Shown: positions 5,407 through 11,433 of the stretch, in pieces
Numbering within the stretch: position 1 is the first letter of the stretch
Layout of the letters: every line of letters starts with the position of its first letter
Origin: Deltaproteobacteria bacterium UBA6601
GTDB taxonomy: Bacteria; Myxococcota_A; UBA796; UBA9615
Assembly (NCBI GenBank): GCA_002433485.1
Contig: DJIF01000047.1
Location: 547 to 21,769, forward strand
Reading direction: 5' to 3'
Length of the DNA: 21,223 nucleotides
Notes under the pieces: model-generated
Told to the model about the DNA's origin: nothing
Database searches by the model: none
What the model saw: the letters and a program-made list of their open reading frames with translations, nothing else
Made by a program: the position numbers and the translations under genes

Positions 5407-6387
5407 TTGGCCGACTCAAACGCGCGCCAGCAGCCTGAGGCCTGCCCCTGGGAAGGTCAGCAGGATCCCTTTGCTGGGGCTACAGGGTTGTTGACGCGCG
5501 TGGGGGGAACCCCGCTGGTGAAGCTGCGTCGCGTCGGTCGGGATCGGCTCGGGACGGCTGTCGAACTGTTCCTCAAGCTGGAGTCCTTCAATCCCAGTGG
5601 CTCGGTCAAGGCGCGCGCCGCGTTGGCCATCGTGCTTGATGCTCGGCGCCGCGGTTTATTGCGTGACGGGGTCACTCTACTGGACGCCTCTTCAGGCAAT
5701 ACCGGTATCGCCTATGCCTTGATCTCGGCCACTCTGGGGTACCCGCTTTGCCTATGTCTGCCTGCCAACGCCAGCATAGAGCGCAAGCGCCTTCTGCGCG
5801 CATACGGGGTAGAGGTGGTCGAGACCGACCCTCTTGAGGGTAGCGACGGCGCGATCCTTGAGGCGCGCCGCCGTGCTGCGGAGCAGCCCGATCGATATTG
5901 CTATCTCGATCAGTACAACAACCCCTGGAACTGGCGCGCTCACTACGCGTCCACCGGCCCCGAGCTGTGGCGTCAGACCGATGGCGGTATCACCCATCTG
6001 GTCGCCTCGCTGGGCACCTCGGGTACTTTTGTGGGGACCGCGCGCTTTTTGCGGGCCATCAACCCTGAGGTCCGCTGTGTGGCGGTTCAGCCAGATAGCC
6101 CTTTTCATGGCATTGAAGGCCTCAAGCACATGGAGACCTCTCTGGTGCCGGGCATCTGGGATGAGAGCAGCGCTCACCAGCAGCTGGCGGTACCCACCGA
6201 GCCAGCTCTACAACTGGTCGGTGAGCTGGCCCGGGAAGAAGGGCTTCTGGTCGGCAGCTCCACTGGGGCTGCGCTGTATGCAGCTTTGCAGTTGGGGGCT
6301 GAACTCAGTGCTGGACAGATTGTGGTGGTCTCGCCGGACAGCGGTGAACGGTATCTCAGCGAGGAGCACTTGTGGAACCGATCCTGA
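5407..6387 (+). CDS. cysM: PLP-dependent cysteine synthase, CysM type
   Basis: This is a 326-residue fold-type II PLP enzyme. It should replace the leaving group of an activated serine (O-phosphoserine or O-acetylserine) with sulfur donated by thiocarboxylated CysO. Key elements are the PLP lysine Lys68 in NPSGSVKAR, the substrate loop SSGNTG (95-100) and the phosphate-binding GTSGT (203-207). NPWNWRAHYASTGPELW and GIEGLKHME follow the M. tuberculosis CysM pattern; Lys240 is where I would place the Arg that gives that enzyme O-phosphoserine preference. The usual KDR after the PLP lysine is KAR here. The start is TTG at 5407, 2 bases after the ATP-grasp stop, implying coupled translation. The 3' end overlaps mec by 16 bases. 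Assignment as cysteine synthase is firm; CysO dependence follows from the neighbours. Confidence 0.92.
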   Translation: MADSNARQQPEACPWEGQQDPFAGATGLLTRVGGTPLVKLRRVGRDRLGTAVELFLKLESFNPSGSVKARAALAIVLDARRRGLLRDGVTLLDASSGNTGIAYALISATLGYPLCLCLPANASIERKRLLRAYGVEVVETDPLEGSDGAILEARRRAAEQPDRYCYLDQYNNPWNWRAHYASTGPELWRQTDGGITHLVASLGTSGTFVGTARFLRAINPEVRCVAVQPDSPFHGIEGLKHMETSLVPGIWDESSAHQQLAVPTEPALQLVGELAREEGLLVGSSTGAALYAALQLGAELSAGQIVVVSPDSGERYLSEEHLWNRS

Positions 6388-6830
6388 GGCTCTCGGTAGC
6401 GAGCGGCGCCATGCTGCAGATGCGGAACTTTGCCAGCAGTGGCTACCCCCACGAAGTCTGTGGGATTCTGGCAGGGGTTCGTGCTGCCGGGGGGCGCCCT
6501 GCCCACGTCCGCGAGGTTGTTGAACTGGTCAACGAGCGCGCTGATTCACCGGCTAATCGTTATCAGGTGAGTGGCCTGTTAGTGCATCGTGCTGAGGAGG
6601 CGCTGGAGCGGCGCGGCCTGGAGGTGGTGGGTTACTACCACAGCCACCCAGATCATCCGAGCCGCTACTCCGACTACGACCGGGACCATGCCCTCCCGGA
6701 TATGAGCTACGTCATCGTCTCGGTCTGTTCCGGGATGGTCGCCCATGTAGCGAGCTGGCGACTCAGTGACGACCGAACTTGCATGCATCCTGAGCAGATT
6801 GAGACGGGTGATAACCCGGGATTGGAGTAG
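6372..6830 (+). CDS. mec: JAMM/MPN+ metalloprotease, Mec (CysO-cysteine hydrolase) type
   Basis: This is a 152-residue zinc isopeptidase-like protein. The complete JAMM signature is present: Glu28 in PHEVCGILAG, then His90-Ser-His92-Pro93, Ser100 and Asp103 (HSHP, six residues, S, two residues, D). In the CysO pathway such a protease releases cysteine from the CysO C-terminus; related enzymes also trim sulfur carrier proteins down to Gly-Gly. The GTG at 6372 is chosen because GAGGAG lies at 6361-6366 with ideal spacing and because it gives a first beta strand. The alternative ATG at 6411 would remove that strand. It overlaps the end of cysM by 16 bases and is followed 2 bases later by cysO. 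Because CysO here carries a C-terminal tail, this enzyme may have two jobs: maturing the carrier and liberating cysteine. Confidence 0.92.
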   Translation: MEPILRLSVASGAMLQMRNFASSGYPHEVCGILAGVRAAGGRPAHVREVVELVNERADSPANRYQVSGLLVHRAEEALERRGLEVVGYYHSHPDHPSRYSDYDRDHALPDMSYVIVSVCSGMVAHVASWRLSDDRTCMHPEQIETGDNPGLE

Positions 6831-6832
6831 AG

Positions 6833-7132
6833 ATGAGCGTTGATATCCGCATCCCCACCGCTTTGCGCAGCTTTACCGGTGGCGAAGCACGGGTTTCAGT
6901 TAATGGCGGCACCGTAGCTGAGGCCTTGGAGCAGCTTCTGAGCGAGCACAGTGGGCTTGCTCGGCACCTTCGAGATGAGCAGGGGAAGCTCCGCTCCTTT
7001 GTGAACATCTACCTCGGTGACGAGGACATTCGCACCCGCGAAGGGGAGCAGACCGTGCTCAGCGAGGGCGATGTGCTGATGATCGTGCCTTCCATTGCTG
7101 GCGGTTGCCGACTCGATGGTGCGTTCCTATGA
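6833..7132 (+). CDS. cysO: CysO-like ubiquitin-fold sulfur carrier with extra C-terminal tail
   Basis: This is a 99-residue beta-grasp protein of the ThiS/MoaD family, which carries sulfur as a C-terminal thiocarboxylate. IPTALRSFTGG at the start, FVNIYLGDEDIR (56-67) and VPSIAGG (85-91) closely follow M. tuberculosis CysO. Unlike that protein it does not stop at Gly90-Gly91 but continues with CRLDGAFL (92-99). A Cys directly after Gly-Gly recalls QbsE-type carriers that end in a short Cys-containing tail and must be clipped by a JAMM protease, which is encoded immediately upstream. A GGAG ribosome binding site (6824-6827) precedes ATG 6833. The stop overlaps the moeZ start (ATGA). A single base change, TGC to TGA, would remove the tail. 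Confidence 0.93.
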   Translation: MSVDIRIPTALRSFTGGEARVSVNGGTVAEALEQLLSEHSGLARHLRDEQGKLRSFVNIYLGDEDIRTREGEQTVLSEGDVLMIVPSIAGGCRLDGAFL

Positions 7133-8289
7133 GCAAGGCGGAGCTGCCAGCTCTTAGTAACGCAGAGATCGCGCGCTATTCTCGTCATCTCATCCTGCCC
7201 GAGGTGGGGATGGAGGGGCAGCAGCGCTTGAAGGCCGCCTCAGTGCTCTGTATCGGTGCTGGCGGTCTGGGCTCGCCGTTGCTGCTGTATCTGGCTGCTG
7301 CAGGAGTCGGCCGAATTGGCATTGTCGACTTTGACGAAGTGGACGTCAGCAACCTGCAACGGCAGGTCTTACATGGCAGTTCGTCGGTAGGGAGCAGCAA
7401 GATCGCGTCGGCCCGGGCTCGGCTCGCGGAGCTCAACCCACACGTTCAGGTAGACAGCTACGAGGAGCCCCTCAGCTCGGAAAATGCATTGGACATCATT
7501 GCCGGCTATGACGTGGTGGTCGACGGCACCGACAACTTTCCGACCCGCTATCTGGTCAACGATGCCTGCGTCCTGCTGGGCAAGCCCAATGTTTATGGCT
7601 CGATCTTCCGTTTCGAGGGGCAGGCTTCAGTATTCAATTACCAGGATGGTCCTTGCTATCGATGTCTCTATGAAGAACCGCCACCGCCCGGCCTGGTGCC
7701 TTCCTGTGCGGAGGGCGGAGTGTTGGGCATTCTCCCTGGGCTCATTGGCGTTGTTCAAGCGACGGAAGCGGTAAAGATCATACTCGGTCGGGGCACCAGC
7801 CTGAGCGGTCGGCTGATGCTGTACGACGCTCTCGACATGGACTTCCGCCAGCTCAAGTTGAGCCGAAATCCTTCCTGCGTTATCTGCAGTGAAGGAGCAC
7901 CGCAGAAGGACTTGATCGACTATGTTCAGTTCTGTGGTGTGCCCCATCAGGAGGCTCCTGAGCAGCAGCACTTTGAGGAGATCTCAGTCCAGGAGGCAGC
8001 TCGGCGCCAGTCCGAGGGTTGGGCGCCCTTTGTGTTGGATGTGCGCAAGCCTTCAGAGGCGGCCATTGTTTCGCTCGGGGCCGATCTGTTGATTCCCCAC
8101 GAAGAGGTAGGCGAGCGACTCAATGAGATCCCTCGGGACCGGGACGTTCTGGTTCACTGTAAGCTAGGTGGCCGCTCGGCAACCGCCGCGCAGGTATTGG
8201 GCCGGGCCGGCTATGACCGGGTCTTTAATCTCGCCGGGGGTATCGTTGCCTGGGCCACCGAGATCGACTCGTCACTACCTACCTATTGA
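7129..8289 (+). CDS. moeZ: MoeZ-type sulfurtransferase: ThiF/MoeB adenylation domain plus rhodanese
   Basis: This is a 386-residue two-domain enzyme that adenylates the C-terminal glycine of a ubiquitin-fold carrier (here presumably CysO) and converts it to a thiocarboxylate. The E1-like domain (about 8-255) shows GAGGLGS (43-49), DFDEVDVSNLQRQ, the TDNFPTR segment, the catalytic-loop Cys193 (PSCAEGG) and zinc ligands Cys176/Cys179 and Cys250/Cys253. The rhodanese domain (about 282-380) has the persulfide Cys344 in HCKLGGRS. ATG 7129 overlaps the cysO stop by 4 bases and is preferred to an in-frame TTG at 7105, which would add eight residues with no support. It is the last gene of the operon, followed by a terminator-like hairpin. 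The same enzyme could also serve molybdopterin or thiamine carriers elsewhere in the genome. Confidence 0.94.
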   Translation: MSKAELPALSNAEIARYSRHLILPEVGMEGQQRLKAASVLCIGAGGLGSPLLLYLAAAGVGRIGIVDFDEVDVSNLQRQVLHGSSSVGSSKIASARARLAELNPHVQVDSYEEPLSSENALDIIAGYDVVVDGTDNFPTRYLVNDACVLLGKPNVYGSIFRFEGQASVFNYQDGPCYRCLYEEPPPPGLVPSCAEGGVLGILPGLIGVVQATEAVKIILGRGTSLSGRLMLYDALDMDFRQLKLSRNPSCVICSEGAPQKDLIDYVQFCGVPHQEAPEQQHFEEISVQEAARRQSEGWAPFVLDVRKPSEAAIVSLGADLLIPHEEVGERLNEIPRDRDVLVHCKLGGRSATAAQVLGRAGYDRVFNLAGGIVAWATEIDSSLPTY

Positions 8290-8300
8290 GCCGTTTCCAT

Positions 8301-8337
8301 AGGGAGTCGAACCGAACTCCAGCTGGGGCTCCCTTTT
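8301..8337 (+). terminator. Terminator-like stem-loop after moeZ
   Basis: AGGGAG (8301-8306) pairs with CTCCCT (8329-8334) and is followed by three more T residues. An alternative inner stem GGAGT/ACTCC (8303-8307, 8316-8320) also exists. It lies 11 bases after the moeZ stop, so it probably ends the cysteine operon. Confidence 0.5.
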
Positions 8338-8351
8338 GCCGCCAATACCGA

Positions 8352-8425
8352 CTTGCTTGAGGCTAGCTACCCCAAGCAAGCTTGACCTGCACCCCGGTTC
8401 CTTCTGCAGCGGTGCGAGTCAGGTC
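8352..8425 (+). other. Two consecutive stem-loops in the moeZ-lipoprotein gap
   Basis: CTTGCTTG (8352-8359) / CAAGCAAG (8373-8380) is a perfect 8-bp stem. Next comes a bulged stem: GACCTG (8384-8389) / CAGGTC (8420-8425) continued by CACC (8390-8393) / GGTG (8411-8414). They lie between the moeZ terminator and the lipoprotein start and may be part of its 5' untranslated region. No promoter was identified and no known RNA family was recognised. Confidence 0.3.
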
Positions 8426-8488
8426 GTTGGTTCTCTGGTAGAACACCGTTTCGTGGGGTTTTGGGGGTCTTACTTACTTTGTTGATGC

Positions 8489-8572
8489 GGAGAATTTTGA
8501 TGCTACGAATTGTTCTGTTTGCTGTGCTTGGGTTGGTTTTTGCTGCCTGTGCCTCTACCCCTCAAGCAAAGA
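8489..8572 (+). repeat. Duplicated SD-signal-peptide cassette, copy 1
   Basis: These 84 bases match 8968-9051 without gaps, with 11 mismatches by eye. The first 28 bases, from the GGAG ribosome binding site through the first codons, are identical. The match covers the ribosome binding site, start codon, signal peptide, lipobox and CASTPQAK, then stops abruptly. Confidence 0.9.
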
Positions 8573-8778
8573 AGGAGAGCTCGGCTCCCGTGGCCGAGGA
8601 GCCGGCCCAGGAGACTGCAGCTCCGGCGGAGGCTGCGGCTCCTGCTGGGGATGACGACGACTCCGCTGCCGGGGACGACGACGACTCCGCTGCCGGGGAC
8701 GACGACGACTCTGCTGCAGTTGAGCCGGCTCCGGCTGCGGAGCAGGCAGCTCCTGCCGAGGCAGCTCCTGCCCAGTAG
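8500..8778 (+). CDS. Small acidic lipoprotein with GDDDDSAA repeats
   Basis: This is a 92-residue secreted lipoprotein of unknown function. The signal peptide MLRIVLFAVLGLVFAAC places the lipidated Cys at 17. The mature part is low-complexity: an Ala/Pro/Glu-rich segment, three GDDDDSAA repeats (residues 50-73), then another Ala/Pro/Glu-rich tail ending in Gln. There is no folded domain. The ATG at 8500 is chosen over upstream in-frame starts because GGAG stands 7 bases before it and the following residues form the signal peptide shared with the downstream bicupin. Asp-rich repeats of this kind are common spacer sequences after the lipid anchor in myxococcal-type lipoproteins and may bind calcium, but neither point is shown here. 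Confidence 0.8.
   Translation: MLRIVLFAVLGLVFAACASTPQAKKESSAPVAEEPAQETAAPAEAAAPAGDDDDSAAGDDDDSAAGDDDDSAAVEPAPAAEQAAPAEAAPAQ
8647..8718 (+). repeat. Three tandem 24-base repeats encoding GDDDDSAA
   Basis: Three consecutive in-frame 24-base units, each GGG, four Asp codons, then Ser-Ala-Ala, differ at only a few third positions (first Asp GAT/GAC, TCC/TCT, GCC/GCA). Near-identity at the DNA level implies recent expansion or a potential for copy-number change that would keep the frame. Confidence 0.9.
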
Positions 8779-8785
8779 TTTGCGA

Positions 8786-8817
8786 CTCTCCCGGCGCTCG
8801 TATGGGCGTCGGGAGAG
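8786..8817 (+). terminator. Strong stem-loop after the acidic lipoprotein
   Basis: CTCTCCCG (8786-8793) pairs perfectly with CGGGAGAG (8810-8817). The stem extends inward by GCG/CGT with a G-U pair, giving about 11 bp. It starts 7 bases after the stop codon. There is no T-run, so it is either a hairpin-only or factor-dependent terminator, or a 3'-end stabiliser. Confidence 0.5.
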
Positions 8818-8967
8818 GTCCATTGGTCTGTCACCTGTGGCCCTGTAGTGATGGCCTGCAGCACGGGTAGTGGACGGTTGTCATCAGTTATGCTCGCTGT
8901 GTTGTCAGCATCTGTATCCTACGCTGTGTCATGAAGGATATTGAGTGTTGGCAAACTTTCCTGTGGT

Positions 8968-9051
8968 GGAGAATTTTGATGCTACGAATTGTTCTTTTTG
9001 CCTTGCTTGGGCTGGCCTTCACTGGCTGCGCCTCTACCCCTCAAGCGAAGA
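8968..9051 (+). repeat. Duplicated SD-signal-peptide cassette, copy 2
   Basis: This is the partner of 8489-8572. It carries the same ribosome binding site, start codon and signal peptide in front of an unrelated mature protein (bicupin). Similarity ends just after the conserved CASTPQAK. Confidence 0.9.
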
Positions 9052-9932
9052 GCCAGAACGCTGCTGCGCCGGCGACTGAAGCGGTCGCAGTTGAAGAGAG
9101 CGCAGCTGCAGAGGCTGTGGTGACTAAAGAGGCTGCGCTATCACCCGGATTGAACCTCGACGAGATTCCTTTTCAGGCCTTTAATCCGGAGAAGCCGGAG
9201 GGGATCCATGTCTATGTGATCTCGGGCAGCCTGAAAGAGGGTCCCTTTAGTGCCATTGTGCGCTTCCCGCCGGGGATGATGAGCCCTCTTCACAGTCATA
9301 GCTCGAGCTATTCGGGAGTGGTGATGAGTGAGAACATGGTTCATAGCTCGTCGGCCGATGACAAAGAGACCCTGCCCATCAATTCGTACTGGCATCAGCC
9401 GGCAGGCGAGCCGCACATTGACGGCTGTCTGAGTGAAGAGCCCTGCTATCTGTTGGTGTTTATGGATGGGCCCGTTGATATGACCCCAGCAGAACAGCCC
9501 GCTGCTGAGCCAAAAGCGAAGATTACCCGTGGCGATGCTATTCCCTGGCAGGAGGTCAAGGCAGGGGTTCAGATGGCGGTGATTACCGGCAACCCCAAGG
9601 AGGGGCCCTTTCAGGCTTTGTTTCAGTTCCCAGCTGGTATGACGACTAACGTCCATACTCATGAGGCGAACTTCACCGGTGGATTGTTGGCAGGGACCCA
9701 TCATCGAGGGCCTGCCGCTGATGCTCTGGTCACTTTGAAGTCGCGGGCGGTCTGGAACCAGCCTGCTGGTACACCGCACATGGAGAAGTGTGGTGATGAG
9801 GGCCCTTGCTTGTTTGCCGGCGCCATGGACGCTGCATTGAACACTCAGTCGGTTGAAGTTACCGCTGGTGCCGCCGCCGAGACTCCTGCTGCTGACGAGA
9901 CCCGTGCTCCGGAAGCAACTTCAGCTGATTAG
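8979..9932 (+). CDS. Bicupin lipoprotein
   Basis: This is a 317-residue predicted lipoprotein. The signal peptide ends in FTGC (Cys17) and is nearly the same as in the preceding gene. After an Ala/Glu-rich linker come two homologous cupin domains. The first has FSAIVRFPPGMMSPLHSHSSSYSG with metal-type His residues and later WHQPAGEPH. The second has FQALFQFPAGMTTNVHTHEANFTG and WNQPAGTPH. A repeated EGPF and a later Cys-containing segment (CLSEEPCYLLVF; CGDEGPCLFAG) confirm an internal duplication. The pattern resembles DUF4437-like cupins; substrate and metal are unknown, and it may be an extracytoplasmic binding protein or oxygenase-like enzyme. ATG 8979 is chosen because GGAG precedes it and it starts the signal peptide; the in-frame ATG 8931 would add 16 residues before it. 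Confidence 0.85.
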   Translation: MLRIVLFALLGLAFTGCASTPQAKSQNAAAPATEAVAVEESAAAEAVVTKEAALSPGLNLDEIPFQAFNPEKPEGIHVYVISGSLKEGPFSAIVRFPPGMMSPLHSHSSSYSGVVMSENMVHSSSADDKETLPINSYWHQPAGEPHIDGCLSEEPCYLLVFMDGPVDMTPAEQPAAEPKAKITRGDAIPWQEVKAGVQMAVITGNPKEGPFQALFQFPAGMTTNVHTHEANFTGGLLAGTHHRGPAADALVTLKSRAVWNQPAGTPHMEKCGDEGPCLFAGAMDAALNTQSVEVTAGAAAETPAADETRAPEATSAD

Positions 9933-9995
9933 CGAGTTCCTATCTTGCTGAACCGCCGAGCGTCGATAGTGCTGGAATTGTCGCTTTGGCGGCAT

Positions 9996-10015
9996 CCACC
10001 AGCCGCTTCTGGTGG
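9996..10015 (+). other. Perfect 7-bp hairpin downstream of the bicupin
   Basis: CCACCAG (9996-10002) and CTGGTGG (10009-10015) form a perfect stem with a 6-base loop, 63 bases after the bicupin stop. The gap 9933-10250 (318 bases) otherwise holds the terminator and promoter listed separately, and no gene is seen in it. Confidence 0.4.
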
Positions 10016-10124
10016 TCGAACGTAGCTGGGTTCGTCTTAGCTGGCGCAAGCGGCTCGATCTGATTCGGCTCTTTAGCCTCCCTGTGTTCGCTGCTCTGGA
10101 CCGCTGCAGAAAATCAGCGGGATA

Positions 10125-10144
10125 GGCCGAGCACGGCCCTTTTT
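10125..10144 (+). terminator. Intrinsic terminator upstream of the 2-oxoacid dehydrogenase operon
   Basis: GGCCG (10125-10129), loop AGCA, CGGCC (10134-10138), then C and five T residues (10140-10144). The stem is short but fully GC and followed by a real T-run, which is the classic layout. It would isolate the dehydrogenase operon from upstream transcription. Confidence 0.55.
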
Positions 10145-10182
10145 ACAGGGTCTGTCAGGGCGGTTCTGAGTGGTTCAGATCC

Positions 10183-10211
10183 TTGACACAATAGGGGCCT
10201 GCAAGTACACC
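10183..10211 (+). promoter_or_regulatory. Candidate sigma-70 promoter of the 2-oxoacid dehydrogenase operon
   Basis: A perfect -35 TTGACA (10183-10188) is followed after 17 bases by TACACC (10206-10211), a weak -10 (3 of 6). Transcription would begin near 10218, about 30 bases before the E1alpha ATG, leaving room for the GGGAGA ribosome binding site at 10238-10243. Confidence 0.45.
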
Positions 10212-10250
10212 CACGGCGGACGCCTCCACCGGGCGTTGGGAGACTCCGAG

Positions 10251-11375
10251 ATGGCAGCGAAGAAGGCAGCGAAGAAGGCCAAAGACGATCTGCGCGTGGT
10301 GCTGGACAACGACGGAAAGGTCCTCAAAGGCGCTACGGTGCCTGAGATCTCTGATGACGAGTTGCTCAAGATCTTTGACACCCTGCTGATGGTCCGGATC
10401 GTTGATGATCGGATGATGCGTCTGCAGCGCCAGGGTCAGCTGGGCTTTTATATGAAGAGCCTCGGTGAGGAAGCCAGTCATCTATCGGTGTTTCCCCTGC
10501 GCAAGAGCGACTGGGTCCTGCCGAGTTACCGGGAGCAGGGCGCCTGGTTCTGGGCTGGCTACACCATCGATGACTTCATCAATCAGTTGTTCGGTAACGC
10601 CGAGGATCCCATCAAGGGCCGCCAGATGCCGGTTCATCACTCCGCCAACTGGCTCAACTATGTGTCGATCAGTTCTCCGGTCGGAACTCAGATTCCCCAG
10701 GCGGTCGGTGTGGCCATGGGAATGAAGATCAAGGGGACCGATGAGGTCGCCATGACTTTCTTTGGAGAGGGTACTTCGTCGACCGGGGAGTTTCATGTGG
10801 CCATGACCTTCGCTGGGGTCAGCAAGGCGCCGGTGGTCTTTGTCTGTCGCAATAATGGCTGGGCTATCTCAGTGCCGCAGGCCAAGCAGAATGCCGCTGA
10901 GAGTTTCGCCGCTAAAGCGGTGGGCTATGGCATGCCTGGCGTGCGGGTGGACGGTAATGATGTGCTTGCCGTTATTCAGGTGGCCCGCGAGGCGGTAGAG
11001 CGTGCTCGTAACGGCGAGGGCCCGACCTTGATTGAGGCGGTTACCTACCGCCGCGAAGGACATTCAAGCTCTGACGACCCCTCGGTCTATCGAGCGGCCA
11101 GCGAGCCCGAAGAGTGGGCTGAGAAGGATCCTATCAAGCGTCTGCGCGGTTACCTGAAAGAACGCGGCATCTACTCCGAGCAGTTGGAGGCCGAGATCAG
11201 CGAGCGTCACAATGCGGCCATCACTCGAGCCTACGAGCGGGCGCAGAGTCTTGGTGCCCCTGACATCAGCACCCTGTTTGAGGACGTCTATGAGGAGCCG
11301 CCTTGGCACCTTGAGGAGCAGCGCAACTATCTGATGGAACAGGAGCGAACCCGCAACCCCCATCACCACAACTGA
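10251..11375 (+). CDS. bkdA1: Branched-chain-type 2-oxoacid dehydrogenase E1 alpha (first copy)
   Basis: This is a 374-residue alpha subunit of a heterotetrameric thiamine diphosphate E1, which decarboxylates a 2-oxoacid and passes the acyl group to the E2 lipoyl arm. The ThDP/Mg motif is GEG (172-174) followed by NN (201-202) in CRNNGWAIS. GEG rather than GDG is what human branched-chain BCKDHA has, favouring a branched-chain substrate. Other matches are GRQMPVHH, TQIPQAVG, VRVDGNDVLAV and the loop HSSSDDPSVYR (271-281), equivalent to the phosphorylated loop of mitochondrial E1. The N-terminus MAAKKAAKKAK is unusually Lys/Ala-rich. ATG 10251 with GGGAGA upstream is preferred; an in-frame start at 10170 would precede the predicted promoter. 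First gene of the operon. Confidence 0.92.
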   Translation: MAAKKAAKKAKDDLRVVLDNDGKVLKGATVPEISDDELLKIFDTLLMVRIVDDRMMRLQRQGQLGFYMKSLGEEASHLSVFPLRKSDWVLPSYREQGAWFWAGYTIDDFINQLFGNAEDPIKGRQMPVHHSANWLNYVSISSPVGTQIPQAVGVAMGMKIKGTDEVAMTFFGEGTSSTGEFHVAMTFAGVSKAPVVFVCRNNGWAISVPQAKQNAAESFAAKAVGYGMPGVRVDGNDVLAVIQVAREAVERARNGEGPTLIEAVTYRREGHSSSDDPSVYRAASEPEEWAEKDPIKRLRGYLKERGIYSEQLEAEISERHNAAITRAYERAQSLGAPDISTLFEDVYEEPPWHLEEQRNYLMEQERTRNPHHHN

Positions 11376-11395
11376 GCGAAAACAGAGGGCCAAAC

Positions 11396-11413
11396 CTGCA
11401 CCTCACGGTGCGG
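11396..11413 (+). other. Stem-loop between E1 alpha and E1 beta genes
   Basis: CTGCACC (11396-11402) pairs with GGTGCGG (11407-11413) around a TCAC loop, with one T-G pair. It occupies the only sizeable gap (58 bases) among the first three genes. It could stabilise or differentially process the mRNA, or act as a partial terminator setting subunit ratio. Confidence 0.4.
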
Positions 11414-11433
11414 CTTGTCCGAGGAAATATGAC

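Noticed and set aside
7105..7128. Longer moeZ start at TTG 7105
   Set aside because: The ATG at 7129 makes a standard 4-base overlap with cysO and begins where family members begin; the extra residues have no support.
8647..8718. Tandem repeats as a CRISPR array
   Set aside because: The units are contiguous with no spacers and encode in-frame GDDDDSAA.
8931..8978. Longer N-termini for the two lipoproteins (starts at 8461 and 8931)
   Set aside because: They would bury the signal peptide behind extra residues, and the conserved GGAG ribosome binding site lies inside the extension, pointing to ATG 8500 and 8979.
10170..10250. Longer E1 alpha start at 10170
   Set aside because: It begins upstream of the predicted -35 box; ATG 10251 has a proper ribosome binding site.
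9933..10250. tRNA or small RNA in the 318-base gap
   Set aside because: No cloverleaf with a T-loop GTTCGA pattern and matching acceptor stem was found; hairpins there fit a terminator and isolated stem-loops.
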